Shown: in pieces, positions 25,774 to 37,926 of the stretch
Position numbering within the stretch: position 1 is the first letter of the stretch
Layout: each line of letters starts with the position of its first letter
NCBI GenBank assembly: GCA_946807835.1
Contig: OX327686.1
Location: 12,772,001-12,836,000, forward strand
Origin: Ailanthus altissimus
Taxonomy: Eukaryota; Streptophyta; Magnoliopsida; Sapindales; Simaroubaceae
Direction of reading: 5' to 3'
Length of the DNA: 64,000 nt
The notes under the pieces: model-generated
What the model saw: the letters and a program-made list of their open reading frames with translations, nothing else
Told to the model about the DNA's origin: nothing
Database searches by the model: none
Made by a program: the position numbers and the translations under genes

Positions 25774-28700
25774 ACACTATTACAAAAATTGCCTTCATTA
25801 ACGCTAACTTAGTGTCAGTGTTGCTCGAACCAGAAAATTATTGACACCGTTTATGGTGTCAATAAATCTCTAATACCATAGTATCAGTAAATCGTTAATA
25901 CCACAGTATCAGAGAATCACTGATACCGTAGTTTCAAAGAATTCTTGTTACCATGGTATCAGTGAATCTCTAACACTATGGTATCAATGAATTTCTAACA
26001 CCATGATATCAGAGAATCACTGACACTATAATATCAAAGAATCACTGACATTATGATACCAAAAAATAGCTAAAACAATTTTTAATCTAAAATACTTAAA
26101 TACTATCAATGAAACATAAAATTAGAATTTAATTAGCATATGAAAGTGACTAATATAAATTTATTTAATAACAATAAAAGATTCATTTAACTACAATTCG
26201 AACTATATTATGATATTTCCAAATAAATGAAAAATAATTAAGTATATAAAGTACAATTCTATTGTAAGTCAATAAAAAAATATAATACATCGATATTACA
26301 AATATAGTACAATTCTGTTATCTAACTCAAATGGAGGTGATGATTTTGCTGATTTCATAAAACTCTTTACTTCATGTATAAGTTATTGTACCCTTGATCT
26401 GTAAATAGATATAGCTTTTTTGCATTATGGATTTGCTTCAGAAGCTTGGCCAATGCTACTTGTCAAAACATTGAAAATGCTAAAAAGAAAAATGAGAGCA
26501 TTAGATAAAAAGCTAAAATAATTTTTTGTTTCTACAAGAAATTAAAATTAAAAAGTGTTGTTCTTGCACATAAATGAAGAAATGACATATACCTGTTAAG
26601 CACTTCCACCAAACCTGAAGAAACATAAATTCAAATAAGCAAATAAGAAATGCAATAAACTTCTTGATAGTCAGATCATAAGTCATATTATAATCGAAGC
26701 AAACGTCTAATATAATAGAGTTCAAAAGTTAAAAAATTACTCACCTTAAATCTTTCAAACTCGTCATCTCGAAGGTTACATATTATGTTGCATCATCTAT
26801 AACCACATCAAATGGATCATGCCGATCCAACCACTTCTGAATAATTTCACCTTCTACATCATTCATAATGTTCCTGAGTCTTTTTATATATCATATTGTT
26901 GAAGCAATGAGAATTAGCTAGTATCAACTATTAACTACCATAATAAAATTATTATAAGATATGAGCTAACAAGATATTAGCTATATCAATTTATTAATAT
27001 AACAAAGAAAAATTGAACAATCATTATAAAATTATTATAGTATAAATTATAAATCCTCAACCTTAAATAACTTATTCAATAATTTCAACATTTATGTCTT
27101 TTCTCTTGATAAAGTGGGATTAAAATATCTTGATTAATTGGTAAGAAGATCTAATTTAATATCTAGAGTTATGTCCTCATTAGAAGAAGAAAAAGGAAAT
27201 ATTTATTGTTATATCACAGCAAATATTTGAAATGACACTTGAAGTCAACTTTCAATGTAACAGTTCTCTACTATTTTCTTCTAGTGGAAAATAAGGGTGT
27301 AGCATCTATATATAGCAAATATTTAAAATTCAAAAAAGAATTTTTGAGGGGACATTTAAAAAGATATTCAATCCCAGAAAACAATCTATAATATATAAAT
27401 AAAATTTAGGGGACACTGATTTTGTCATTCTTCAAAAAAATATTCATTAGCAAAAAAAAGTAGAAAATAGACCATAGTTATCAATCATGAAGAAATCAAT
27501 AGAGACATAGACAATTAAACTTCCAAAATAATAAAGGGAGGCACCTAGAGTCTTGCCAAAATGGCAACTACAAGGGTGGCATTTATGATACGAGCTATTG
27601 CTACCATGTCACATATCTGCAATTTAAACATTTAGACTATGCTCAACTCTAAATAATGTTAGACTATGTACAGCACTAAATAATAGCCACAAAAAATATT
27701 TTAAGCCATAAAATTTGATGATCATCAAGAGAAATAAAAATAATATTAGCAGACTACATTTCTCAATCTTATTGAACCAACACTTGAAATATTAAAATGT
27801 AAGAAATATTAAAAGAACAAAAACTCAATTTGATTTCTAAAAATATAAAAAAAAAATTAAAACAAAATATTGAATTTCACATTATAACATGTCAAATTGG
27901 AATTATTCACTGTAACATTCCAAGTGTTGTCTTTTCCAACTTCCTAAATTCACCAAACAGACTACAAATAACTTTTAATCCTTGGAATAAGATACTTAAA
28001 GAGTACATTAGACAGTAGGCAAAATACAAAGAAAAGAACAAAGAGACAAAGCCCTCAATGCATTTGGTTGAGTCTACCATTTGTATGAACCAAAATATTA
28101 ATATTATATGCTCTTTACTAAAATTGGTTCAACGCCAATTAATTAAATACATAAAAATAAAATTACAAGATTGACAAATACACTGTACAAACACAAAAGC
28201 AAGTATTAATATAATGGATACTAGGATAAAAAGTAAATTTTTGCTCTAGTTTGATCTCCTTAACTTAAAACAATACAATCTCACAGAAAAACAAATTCCT
28301 ACAGAGGCTATGTACAGTGACTTTCTAAGACAAAATAGCAACAATATTTACTAACCCATATGAACAGTAATGCTTTAATCTGCAGTACTCCCTTTATAAT
28401 TGTGATCAACTTTTCTATCTTAACCTGCAACATAATTACAAGTATTTGATAACAAAATGCAGCTTGGAAAGTTACAACAATAGGAAAACTACGGATAAAG
28501 GAGCTTATAAATACAAAGCACACTAAATGATCGATTAGGATAAAAAAAACAAAGGCACTAAGACAAACAAAATAACTCACTTGAAAAGTAGTGTGATTTC
28601 AATTAAAGTACCAATTACAAACAATTATCTTTCCTTTTGTTTACAAATCTAAAAATTATTTTTCTCCTCAGAGAAGCAAGCGCATATATAGGACTATATG

Positions 28701-29889
28701 AAGGAAACAAATAGGGAAAAAGGGAAAAATACTAAACAAAGATCTTTAAATAAACACAAGAAAAATATCAACTATTCTCAAGCACCAATATCACCCAAAC
28801 AAGGTAGTACAAAGCTCGAAAAATTGTATAACTCTTGAAGTCATAATCATCATTCTTTCTTACAAGAACTTCAAGCCTATTTCTAAACAATATATATAGT
28901 AACATTAACAAAAAAAAAAAAAACACATCAAAGTGAGAAATACCTCATGTATATACATTTCTTCATCAGAAAAGCTTGCTAAAATTCTTGTGTAGTCAAC
29001 AACAAGAGTTAAAAGGCTATATGCTATCAGACCCATATTTTATAATAAATAGTATTCAATAAATATGAACAAACAAGCATGATACCTTACTCATCCATGT
29101 CAAAACTAGAAGTAGTATTTTAACGCCATCCATTACAAGGCAACAAGTGTAGCCTTGTTTTGGCAAGGTTGTATTTTCTTTTGCATAGGAAAGCACACAC
29201 TGCATACCTGCCCAGTAGTGCATAGATCGCTTCAAATTAAGCAACCTCCGACAACCAAAATATCTCAATTTAGTAATTTTAAGAAATAATAAATTCAAGA
29301 AAAATTGCAAACTATATATCAAGATAAATTTTATACCTAATAAAAAATATATAACTATAACAAATCCTTAAATGCTATGCAAATAGGGGATTCTTTGAAA
29401 TAAGAATATAAATCCATAAGGTGCTCATAAATTAAGAATCTTCTCGACATCAATTTTCCTTTCTTATAGCACCACACCTTCGATAACAGACTCTTCTTCT
29501 TTCTTATATTTACCTTCACCTGGAACCCTGCCTGTACCCGCATCCACTCCTTACGGTGCTAAGGGTCGATTATAACAAGCCGCACATGAACCAAACCCAA
29601 ATAACAAGCCAAAAGTTAGAAATTCCCCCAAATAGAAACTCAATTAAGAGAAATTAGAATATTAAAATATTGTTTAAAAATTAGTACCTTAGTTTTCTCA
29701 AAAGCAAATAGATGATCGAGGTTTGTGAAGTCCTCTTTAAGAGTCTGAGTCATTTGGCAAGTTAATCTAGCAATATAATTCTCTTCGTTGCTGGAAATGC
29801 TTTCTTTCCTTAGGCTATTTGTTTGTGAGAGAAAAGGGTTAGGGTTAGACACAAACGAGAGAGAGGAGTTAAGATTTCCCTTCTTCAAT
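25774..29889. mobile_element. CACTA-like element inserted in an LTR
   Basis: The left terminus CACTATTACAAAAATTGCC at 25,774 is followed by GTGTCAGTGTTG and then about a dozen subterminal units of the type TGGTATCAGTGAATC or ATCAGAGAATCACTGACA (25,860-26,060). These are classic CACTA subterminal repeats. The expected right terminus ending TAGTG is not found before LTR sequence resumes at about 29,890, so the right border is an estimate. No CACTA transposase is seen. The interior holds exon-like pieces on the minus strand. Confidence 0.55.
26370..29888 (-). pseudogene. series of exon-like segments, product not recognised
   Basis: The minus strand holds several protein-like stretches bounded by splice-like signals. 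At 29,888-29,690 NEENYIARLTCQMTQTLK and TNLDHLFAFEKTK are followed by GTACTAA. At about 29,600-29,515 comes HVRLVIIDP, a stop, then HRKEWMRVQAGFQ. At 29,245-29,095 it reads LPKQGYTCCLVMDGVKILLL and TWMSK, followed by GTATCA. At about 26,880-26,740 RLRNIMNDVEGEIIQKWL and DPFDVVID are followed, after a frameshift, by NLRDDEFERFK and a consensus donor AGGTGAGTAA. At about 26,455-26,370 it reads ALAKLLKQIHNAKKLYLF. I do not recognise the gene. Stops and shifts suggest a decayed or captured copy. Confidence 0.4.
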
Positions 29890-30342
29890 CTTAAAAGTAT
29901 GATCTAAACTCTCTAAAACTTATTCTATTTTGTGTTCTTTCTTGTTATCTATGTTTTTGGCTTCAAAAATCCTTTATTTATAGGTTTTGCGGCTGCAAAT
30001 TCATGCCCAATGCAATTTAGGATTTTCCTTTTATCGCCTTAGCACCACGGCATTGCTTTTTGGGCACTCTGGCATTGGAACTTTTTGACCTAGGCACTAC
30101 GACGCTAGAATTATAACAAAGTTACTATTTATAAAGTAAAGTTCACATGTTACCGTTCATAATTACTATAGCAATTTTGATATTTTTGTCTCGTTTTCCT
30201 TATATTTGTATTCATATTTGCTCCATTGACTTTAAATTTATAAAATAATAATAAAACACATAAAAATTTAAATAATCTTAATTTAAACGAATCAATATTA
30301 AGTATGACAGATTAAAATATTATACTTAATTAACTCTTATCA
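29890..30342 (-). repeat. Athila/Tat-like LTR, second part
   Basis: Matches 2,860-3,417: a TATA box on the minus strand (CTATAAATAAA, 29,973-29,983), a GC-rich module at 30,046-30,110 (GCACCACGGCATTGC, GCACTACGACGCT), and the end CTTATCA at 30,342, equal to the LTR start in minus orientation. It is separated from its first part by the CACTA-like insertion. Confidence 0.6.
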
Positions 30343-30429
30343 AACTCATCATCATCATCTTAGTCAATACCAAATACTACACTATATTTCTAGTATTGAC
30401 CAGTCAATATTTAAATATGAGAGACCTAT

Positions 30430-31040
30430 ATTACCCCTAGTTTCCTGAGCTCAGCCTGCCAAAGTCTAGAAAACGAGAAACTTAGGCGTGGCTCACAAAA
30501 GCTAATTAACTTGAAGGGTCCATGATCAGGACCAAATTCAGAAGAACTCCAAGTTTTGTGTAGAGAGGTCTATTGAGCTTGGGTCCTCAGTAATTTAAAG
30601 CCGAAAAGACCCTGGAATATAATCCTTGAACAAAGAAGAGAGATCGGCTAGCAAACTCAACAATTATCATTGACTAAGAACCATCCACAATTCAAGGATA
30701 ACCCACCACACACAAAGAACATAGAGATGACAACATCAAGCCCATAATCCCAGGAAGTCTGGGCAATGCAGAGCATGTCATCCACGCTCCCCACAAGCAC
30801 GAGTAGGTGGAGCACTTAACCCACAACCCCTAAAATATTGGTTTTACACATCATCATAAAACAGATTCGATATCAAAAAGCTTTGGAGAGAAATCCCACT
30901 ACGAGGACAAAACTTGACATGGTTTAGTGATTAGAAATTGGGGAAATCAAAAGAGCATGATAATAAACAACATAAAAAATCAAATAAAGATGATAGGATA
31001 GGAAAGAGTCAAATGAATATCGACCCTACCACGTTCCACA
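30430..31040. repeat. Gypsy LTR remnant, same family as 8,080-8,700
   Basis: About 430 bp align block by block with 8,090-8,520, including CTAATTAACTTGAAGG, AAGAACCATCCACAATTC and GGAGCACTTAACCCACA. No internal coding region follows. Confidence 0.55.
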
Positions 31041-32290
31041 AGAAGTGATGTCTATAAAAATATTTGTAAATGATCTTTTTTTTTTCTAACTTTACTTACC
31101 CATCTTTGATCTTCCCTTCCACACCACACCACAGCACACATGACTTGCCTCCTCTTTCAAAGTATGAGGAACGTGATCAAATAGACATGTAGTTTTATTA
31201 TTATTTTTTGAAGCAGTAGTTTTACTATTATTGGTGAAGAGTACTTGCCAACAAAAACCCACCTAACTTTTTCCCATTTCTTGACTCTTGTTCATATACT
31301 TTTTTTCATGAAATTAAAATTTTTTGAATAAATGTATGCCATTCCTTTTTCGAGGTTTCAACAGTCAAATACGCGTCTTCCTGTTCTTGACTTTTACCAT
31401 AACATAAATAACTTTTTTTTTATATATTTTGGAGATAAAATATTTCTGGGCCACTCTCATTCAATGATCAGTTTTATGTCGCAGATTTCACATTTGAAGT
31501 TATAAATTATATAGAAATATTCAAAAAGTTACTTTAAAAAAGCTAATCACGCTTTTCTCTTTTAAATTATTTTAGATAAATGATTGTGTATATTATCTTA
31601 AAAGATATTGTCATTTATTTTGTTCAGAAAAAGATATCGTGATTTTTGTCATCTAATGTTACAAATTAAAAAAAAAATGTTTTTGATTATTTAAAAATGT
31701 TTTAATATAAACATGCTTCAAAATGCACCCTTAGTTTGATTACTTATATATATTCATAATTTTATAAAATATAGAGTTGAAGGCTAAAAAATAAAACCTC
31801 CAATATCAACTCCTCGTGATTCCAATGGTATTTTGGTTTACCTGGGACCATTTTCGTTTTACAAGTAATTGGTAAGCATTTCAAAAAAATAAATCAATAT
31901 ATTTAGTAATTGTTTGTTTTTATTTATTTATTTATTTTTGGTTTGTTGGTTAAAGAATATTAAATGTGAAAAAGAAACCACAACGTCTTTGGTTGGTTCT
32001 TTTTTTTTATAATTAAAATGGATAATTATTAAATTGATGTCGGGATTGATTGAGCTGGGCTGGCAACAACGGTGATAAGACATTGACTAATTGAAGTAAT
32101 AATCTATTTCAAAGGTTAATTATATAAACTAATTCAATTAAATACGCTCTCCAAACCAAACCGAGAGCCCACAACAACAAAGCATTCGCATCAAAACCAG
32201 AGCATACTACTCATCCAAGGATATGGAATACGCAACTTTAGAATCATTCATTGATAACTACTATAACTAAAATTTCCAACAAAGTTAACT
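31041..32290. other. AT-rich intergenic DNA downstream of the JAZ gene
   Basis: No coding frame or clear repeat. The stretch contains long T and A runs. It includes the 3' flank of the JAZ gene, in which I did not find a canonical AATAAA close to the stop codon. Confidence 0.4.
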
Positions 32291-32412
32291 ACATCAACTA
32301 ATGGTGAGACTTATATATAGTTAGATCTAAAAGCATAGATGAAAAAACGAAAAATAGAAAAATGATGGCCGGCCAAGACCATGCCGCAAAAACGGATGCA
32401 AATTGGCACAGG

Positions 32413-34714
32413 CTATTGTGGGGTTTGAGAAGCGAGGCCAAGCCATGACTTTCCTTCAGCAGGCTTGTTTGGAGCCACTTGGTATGGCAATCTTGCAACC
32501 ATCCTGTTAAAACATAAATAACAAAATGATTACAAATCAATCCCCCCAAATCATTTCATAATACTACTATTATCTCTGTTTAATGTAGTCTCCAACGCAA
32601 GAAAAATGGCCTGATCTTCAAACATCTTTGCATTTCTTTTAGTTGTGAATATAATGATACATACATGCTACCATTCTCTACCAAATCCCCAGAAAAAGAG
32701 TTTCCAACTCTAGTCACCTAAATGATTCATAAACTAATCTACAACTCTGGTACATTGGTGGCGAGACATACACAAAAGAATGAAACAAACAATTTTGCTA
32801 GACACATTTTTGTAATCTCTATATTGGTTACATTTTTATAATCTCTATATTGGTTTCTGCATGCCTACCTATCTTTTCGCTTCTCCAAGAACCTGTGGAG
32901 TGAATTTCTCCTTGCAATTGGTAGATCTGCATTCAGAGGGCCACAAAACTTTCATTAGAAACATGTACAGTCCACAAAGGATAATAGATTTATAAATAGG
33001 AACCAAAATGAAAAATAAATAACTAAAGGATTACCACAAGTAATTGGTCGTGGAGGAGGTTGAGCATGTTCTGGAATTTGATTGTTTCCAAAGTTAGGAA
33101 TGGCATTTGAGCTAGAAGGAACTGAACAGCTTGGTTCAGTTGGATTTTTCACTAGATTAGGAGTAACTGGTCGGGTTGATTCAATTAGACTTTTGGATAA
33201 ATTAGCAGCAAAAGAGTTGTGACTCTGAGCTTGCATAGAAGGAAAGGTGGTCGCAGCAGCCTGGCTCTGGGAACTTCCCCTGCTTGCTAGTTCCATGATT
33301 TCCTTTGCTTTATCAGCTGGAAGATCATTGAACACAATCACCTGTCTCCCGTAAAATATAGTCATTGGCGCAGTTTGGGGATCCTTGGCAGCAGCAGGCT
33401 TGTCGAATCTAATACAAGAAAAATAAGTCAAATCGAAATTTCTCTCTCTAAAAGATTTGGCAGTATTCAACAGATGTACTAATTATGCCCACCTTGAATC
33501 TGCCATGTTTGGAGTATCTTTTGTAGAAACAAACCCAACTTGTTGAGGGAACAAATTCATGGATTCCATGTTTTGTGGAGCTGCCCTGTTTGGAGCTGAA
33601 ACATCTGCTGATTTCTCTGTAATTGGAAATAAATTCATAGTTGTAGTGGCTGGCCGCGGTGGCATCTCAGGTACCCCTGCAAAATTTCGATAAACTAAAT
33701 GAAACATCATACCTTATTCTTGCTATCTTTGATTTTAGAACAGTTAATACTTTCCAAAATTGAAAGGATAAGAAAGAACTAAATTCGATAGGTGACAACA
33801 CAAGAATTAGACTCTTATCTATATATATAATATAAAGAAACTCACGTGGGTAAATGTCAAAGGATATGAAGGACCGAGTTTTTTTCCAACAGAATAGAGA
33901 TAATCTAAATTGAAAATTTGGGAGAAAAATAAAATAAATATTTTGAATCAGCAGTTAAACACATGGGACTGTGGAATTTAACTAAAAAAAGAGGTTGAAA
34001 GTTGGAGAATTTTGAGGAGAGGGTGAGACCGTGTAAATAGGGAACATGTTCTTATAACTATTGAATAATTAAACGGGAATTTGTCAATCTCAATAAGAGT
34101 AGAGATTAGTTTAGATCTTGGAGATTAAACAAAGACCACAAATATAATCACATGCTACTAACGACTAACGACGTGATTACCAATGATTTCAGATCTAGTT
34201 TCAAATAAATATGAACTACACCTTAAGCTACAACCCAATCCAATAATCTTCAGTCTTCACGTCATGATAGTCAGGAAGCAAAAAAGCAAATCTAATTATT
34301 ATTATTATTATTATTACTAATTTGCAAAAAAATAATAATAATAAAATGAAAAATAAAAAGCTTTAATTGGACTTCATCTTTATCTATAATTTCAAAGCTG
34401 ACTGAGCCTAATGAAATTCTAATCAAATTGTATCTCAATTATTTATATTCTCAAAATAAAAGGTGAAGCAGAATAGCATAAAAAAAATTATTGTAATCTA
34501 GTAAGAATTTTCTCTGTGTTTCCCTCTTTTTCCCAGCAACCAAACAAAGAATTGAAATTTCGTAAAAATAAAAAGTATGCGTACCATTCGCTTCAATGTT
34601 GCAAGTCATCCCCAGCCCCAGGTTTAGATCTCCAAAACTGCCTCTCTCTTTCAAGTACTGACTCAAAAGACTACACGTCTGAGAGAAACTTGATTTTTCC
34701 GACGAGCTCGCCAT
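32413..34714 (-). CDS. JAZ: JAZ repressor (TIFY/Jas protein), five exons
   Basis: Jasmonate ZIM-domain repressor of the JAZ1/JAZ2-like group. In the nucleus such proteins hold back MYC2-type factors, and SCF-COI1 degrades them when jasmonoyl-isoleucine binds. Coding exons are 34,714-34,585, 33,676-33,493, 33,408-33,035, 32,926-32,869 and 32,503-32,413. All introns are GT-AG and phases match (1, 2, 1, 2), giving 278 residues. Exon 1 has [20 protein letters not shown] and an LxLxL motif LNLGL (30-34). Exon 2 has two MNLFP boxes. Exon 3 has the TIFY domain (121-147), [20 protein letters not shown]. Exons 4-5 have the Jas motif (230-256) with degron [18 protein letters not shown] and closing LPY. 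WLGLA (269-273) lies near the end. The family's second TIFY-motif Gly is Arg126 here. The start is the ATG in AAAAACATGGCG; an upstream in-frame TTG is not needed. The N-terminus is about 15 residues shorter than many relatives. Confidence 0.95.
32504..32868 (-). other. Jas intron (last intron of the JAZ gene)
   Basis: This 365-bp intron splits the Jas motif between KRKDR and the LPY end, the position conserved in many plant JAZ genes. The donor reads GATAG/GTAGGC. If it is kept, the frame reads AAA GAT AGG TAG, so translation stops right after Arg249. The resulting protein keeps the degron helix but lacks the closing LPY segment and WLGLA. In Arabidopsis such retention gives JA-resistant repressors (established for the family). 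Confidence 0.85.
34290..34346. repeat. ATT and AAT microsatellites in JAZ intron 1
   Basis: An (ATT)n run at about 34,293-34,316 is followed by an (AAT)n run at about 34,330-34,344. The two are nearly complementary and can pair. They lie in the 908-bp first intron (34,584-33,677). Confidence 0.8.
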
Positions 34715-34850
34715 GTTTTTCACCAACTAAAAAACTCAACAAGACCCAAGAAAACAAATTTTTAAAAGGCCAAGAACCCAAAAGCAAAATTATAGCTGCG
34801 GTGCACCAGATGATGCGTAATGTGTTCAGGGAATTATCAGAATTGAAAGC

Positions 34851-34970
34851 CTAAATCTCCGTGCCAATCTTCTGCAGTTGATAAATACTCTTCTTTTCTG
34901 ATAATCTCTGTTGTTTATTGATATGAGACAAGGAGCGAGACAAGAGGAAGAAGGGAGATGAAAGCTTCAT
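34851..34970 (-). CDS. candidate uORF in the JAZ 5' leader, 39 codons
   Basis: An ATG at 34,970 opens a 39-codon frame (MKLSSPFFLLSRSLSHINKQ...) that stops at 34,851, 136 bp before the JAZ ATG. It overlaps a pyrimidine-rich leader typical of plant 5' UTRs. It would matter only if transcription starts above 34,970. A TATA-like element at 34,993-35,000 puts the likely start close to this point, so inclusion is uncertain. No other ATG lies between it and the JAZ start. Confidence 0.35.
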   Translation of the reverse strand: MKLSSPFFLLSRSLSHINKQQRLSEKKSIYQLQKIGTEI

Positions 34971-35100
34971 CTTTGTATATTGGGCACGAGGAATATATGG
35001 GAGCATTTTAAACTTGTTCTTTGCAGCTACCAAGGGTTCAGTATTATTATATTATTTTATTTTTATCTCGGTTTGTTTGAGATTTGAAACACGTGTTGTT
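34960..35100 (-). promoter_or_regulatory. JAZ promoter: G-box and TATA-like element
   Basis: A perfect G-box CACGTG (35,090-35,095, within AACACGTGTT) lies about 375 bp above the JAZ start codon. A TATA-like CATATATTCC sits on the minus strand at 34,992-35,000. MYC2-type factors bind G-boxes, and JAZ genes are known MYC2 targets, so this fits the usual JAZ feedback loop. That this site is used is inference. Confidence 0.55.
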
Positions 35101-35199
35101 TGCATTTCTGAACAGCGGTATTTGCATTTTCTCCGTATTTACGTCTTTGCCCTCCTTGGTAGGGTCACGACTCACGGGCGCGGTGCTTGTTTGTATTGA

Positions 35200-37917
35200 A
35201 TATTGATGCTTTGTTTGTATCCTCGTCAGAGATGGCAGGTTTAGCTATATTATATTGACGGCGGAATAACTTAATTTGCTTAATTGCGGAAATTCAACTT
35301 GCCAAACAACTTATCTCATGGGATTAAATTATGAAATATCAATATGATTTAGTTAATAGGATTAAAGTGTTTGAGAAACTTGTGAATTTGATGGATGTTT
35401 TATAATGGATGGGTCACATACATTATAGTTTATAAGTCAAAGTATGTGAATGTGCACCATATTTAAGGATAATTTTTGTTTTTTAAAAATATTATCTTTG
35501 TGTAAACAAGTTTGATGGTGGTCTATCTTCTAACCTTCAATGATTTTAATTTTATAAGGGTCTACTCATAATATAGAACTCTAGAATTGTTATTTATCTT
35601 TTTTTTTTTAATATAAAGTGGTTTATTTATAAATTGATAAGTATTTTTTTATTTATAACACAACCTTCCACATGCACTTTTTTATTCAAAATGAACTAAT
35701 ACCATGAACAATTGTAATATTTACATAAAAAAGGTGTAACTCCATTTCAATTAGAATTTAAAATGATAACAATTCAAATATTGTAATTACAATTAATATA
35801 TATTTTAAAATATATAAAAATCAATACCCATCTATTTCAAAAATACATAAACAAATATAAGAGAATATATAGAATTCAATGTATATGTATTGATACCTTT
35901 TAAGTTATGAACTAATCATTTGATAACTAATCATGTCTTATAAGAATTCGGTGAAATATAAAGTTTCTATAAACTCGTGGCCTTTGGCATGAGCCAAAGG
36001 ATTAACTACCCACTTTGAAATCTATAAGTGAGTTGTTCTACGGTTTGACACTTTATGACCATGTGTTCAACTAGAATTCATTAATGCTTTAGAGATACCT
36101 GCTTAAGCTCTCGTAAAAATTAATCTAATTCCATACTTATATAGGTGAGTCTCCATAAAATATTAAGCTATAGAGTTTATTAAGAGTATAAATTTTAACA
36201 TCTTTATTGTAATTAAGTACTATTTAATCTTAGCGTCACGTCTCACATCGAATAGAAATTTGATAGATCTTAAGTATATATAGAATAGCAGATGGTATTA
36301 CTAACATGATAGTGTTTTGGGTCAATAACAAGCGTTCAAACCGTGACAAATAGTATCAAAGCATGTCCAAATTCTTATTCGTATGTAAACCTCCAAAATC
36401 GCTCCATATCTCTAAGGAAATGAGCAATATAGATCAAATGAGTTTTAAAAATTCTGTGTTTTAAACTTCAATAAAAATTATCACATAAATAGTAAATTTC
36501 CTAATTTTAAAAAAAGGTGAACAGAATTCTCTTTCTCAACCCGACTCGATTAATCTTAAAATTTAGATTGAAATAAGAACAGATATTAATTTAAAACGTT
36601 CAAAATAAAAAATTCTATCCTGTCAGATTCAAATTTGAAAAAAATCTTTCATTTGTGACATTAAAACTATCAAGAATATTGTGTTTCATTTTTAAACTTC
36701 TAGTGATCTTGCTATAGATTTCATTTGGACATTTCTTTTGAAGTGAAGGCCAGTGCATGATGCATCAACCGCAAACGTACAAATGAGTATAAACCTTAAC
36801 CTCAAGCTCAAGGTCAAATAATGTTTTCATTTTGCTTTTTTTTTTTTAAGTTAAAAAAAATTAATTCGGGGGCGCGCTACTGGTCTTGACCATTAGCTTT
36901 AGACCGATTTAGTTACTAGGTTTTTTATTTTTTTTTCTTTCAGATTTCTCCGACAAGATTACGAGTATCTCTCTGAAAATAAATATTCATATTCTTTTTA
37001 ACCAAGTCATAAACAAATAAAGGTCAAGGGAAGAATAATGGTGGTTTAATTTGATTTTTCTTCTTTGAATTAATATGGAAGTGAATTAAATCGAATTTGA
37101 ATTTAAATTTTTATTATTATTTTAAATTTTAATTTCAAATTTTTTATACAATTCGTCTCGAATCAAAATTATATCATTTCAATGTAAAAAAAATTCAAAA
37201 AATTGTTGACCTTACCCATCCCATCCCAAGGTCTAATCTAAAATAGTCTCGACCTAAAAAGTGTTCTGAACGAGATAATTTTTGAGATCCCAAATATATT
37301 CAAAAATAGTTCAAAAATTTTTAAATTCGAAATTGCTCCCCTCTAATCTCAGAGAAATGGATAATATAGATTAAGTTAATCCATAATTTTGAGCTAAACC
37401 GTAATAAAAACATCACGTAAGCAGATAAATAACATTACTTATCAGACTAATTTTTTGGTCAACGATAAACACCTAAATCATAACATTAAAAAGGACTCAA
37501 AATTATAATAATATTATAATACAACAACTTATTATTACCCATATAAATTTATTTTATAAAATCTTCAATCAGAGTTATCATTACTCTTATTTTATGTTAT
37601 AAGTATAATCTACACGAATCACCAACCCTTTTTAATAATTTTTTATTGCAGTATTTGCCAAATACAACTCTCATAACAAATTTAAGTAATTTAATTTAAT
37701 ATCATCTTTTAGATCAATTGTCTACTTTTCCTACTTTATGCTAAAGTCGCGTACACTAATATAAATTTCAATGCAAAAGGCATAAGCATCAATGTATTTA
37801 TTTCATGAATCACATTAGGCGAATTTTTTTTTATAATTTTCCATAGTCATCGGTGTCTTCAAAATTAATAAATTCTTTATAGACAATTCATAATTTTTTT
37901 CTTTTAAGATTTTATAG
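35200..37917. other. AT-rich intergenic DNA with one LTR/primer-site trace
   Basis: No gene is visible. At 36,230-36,365 the order TCACATCG ... CCGTGACAAATAGTATCAAAGC resembles the end of a short LTR followed by a decayed initiator tRNA-Met primer site (TGGTATCAGAGC type), as in small TRIM-like elements. The rest is AT-rich without clear structure. Confidence 0.35.
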
Positions 37918-37926
37918 TATATTAAA

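Noticed and set aside
26740..26880. Similarity of KWLDRHDPFDVVID to the NYN nuclease domain of PRORP-type RNase P
   Set aside because: The match is confined to about 14 residues. The following GANVGL motif is absent and the other exon-like segments do not fit PRORP.
34451..34726. Longer JAZ exon 1 starting at an upstream TTG (VKN before the Met)
   Set aside because: TTG is not a normal plant start. The ATG three codons later has a good context and matches the usual JAZ N-terminus.
34516..34854. 112-residue plus-strand frame over the JAZ start
   Set aside because: Antisense shadow of JAZ exon 1 and its leader, with no motif of its own.
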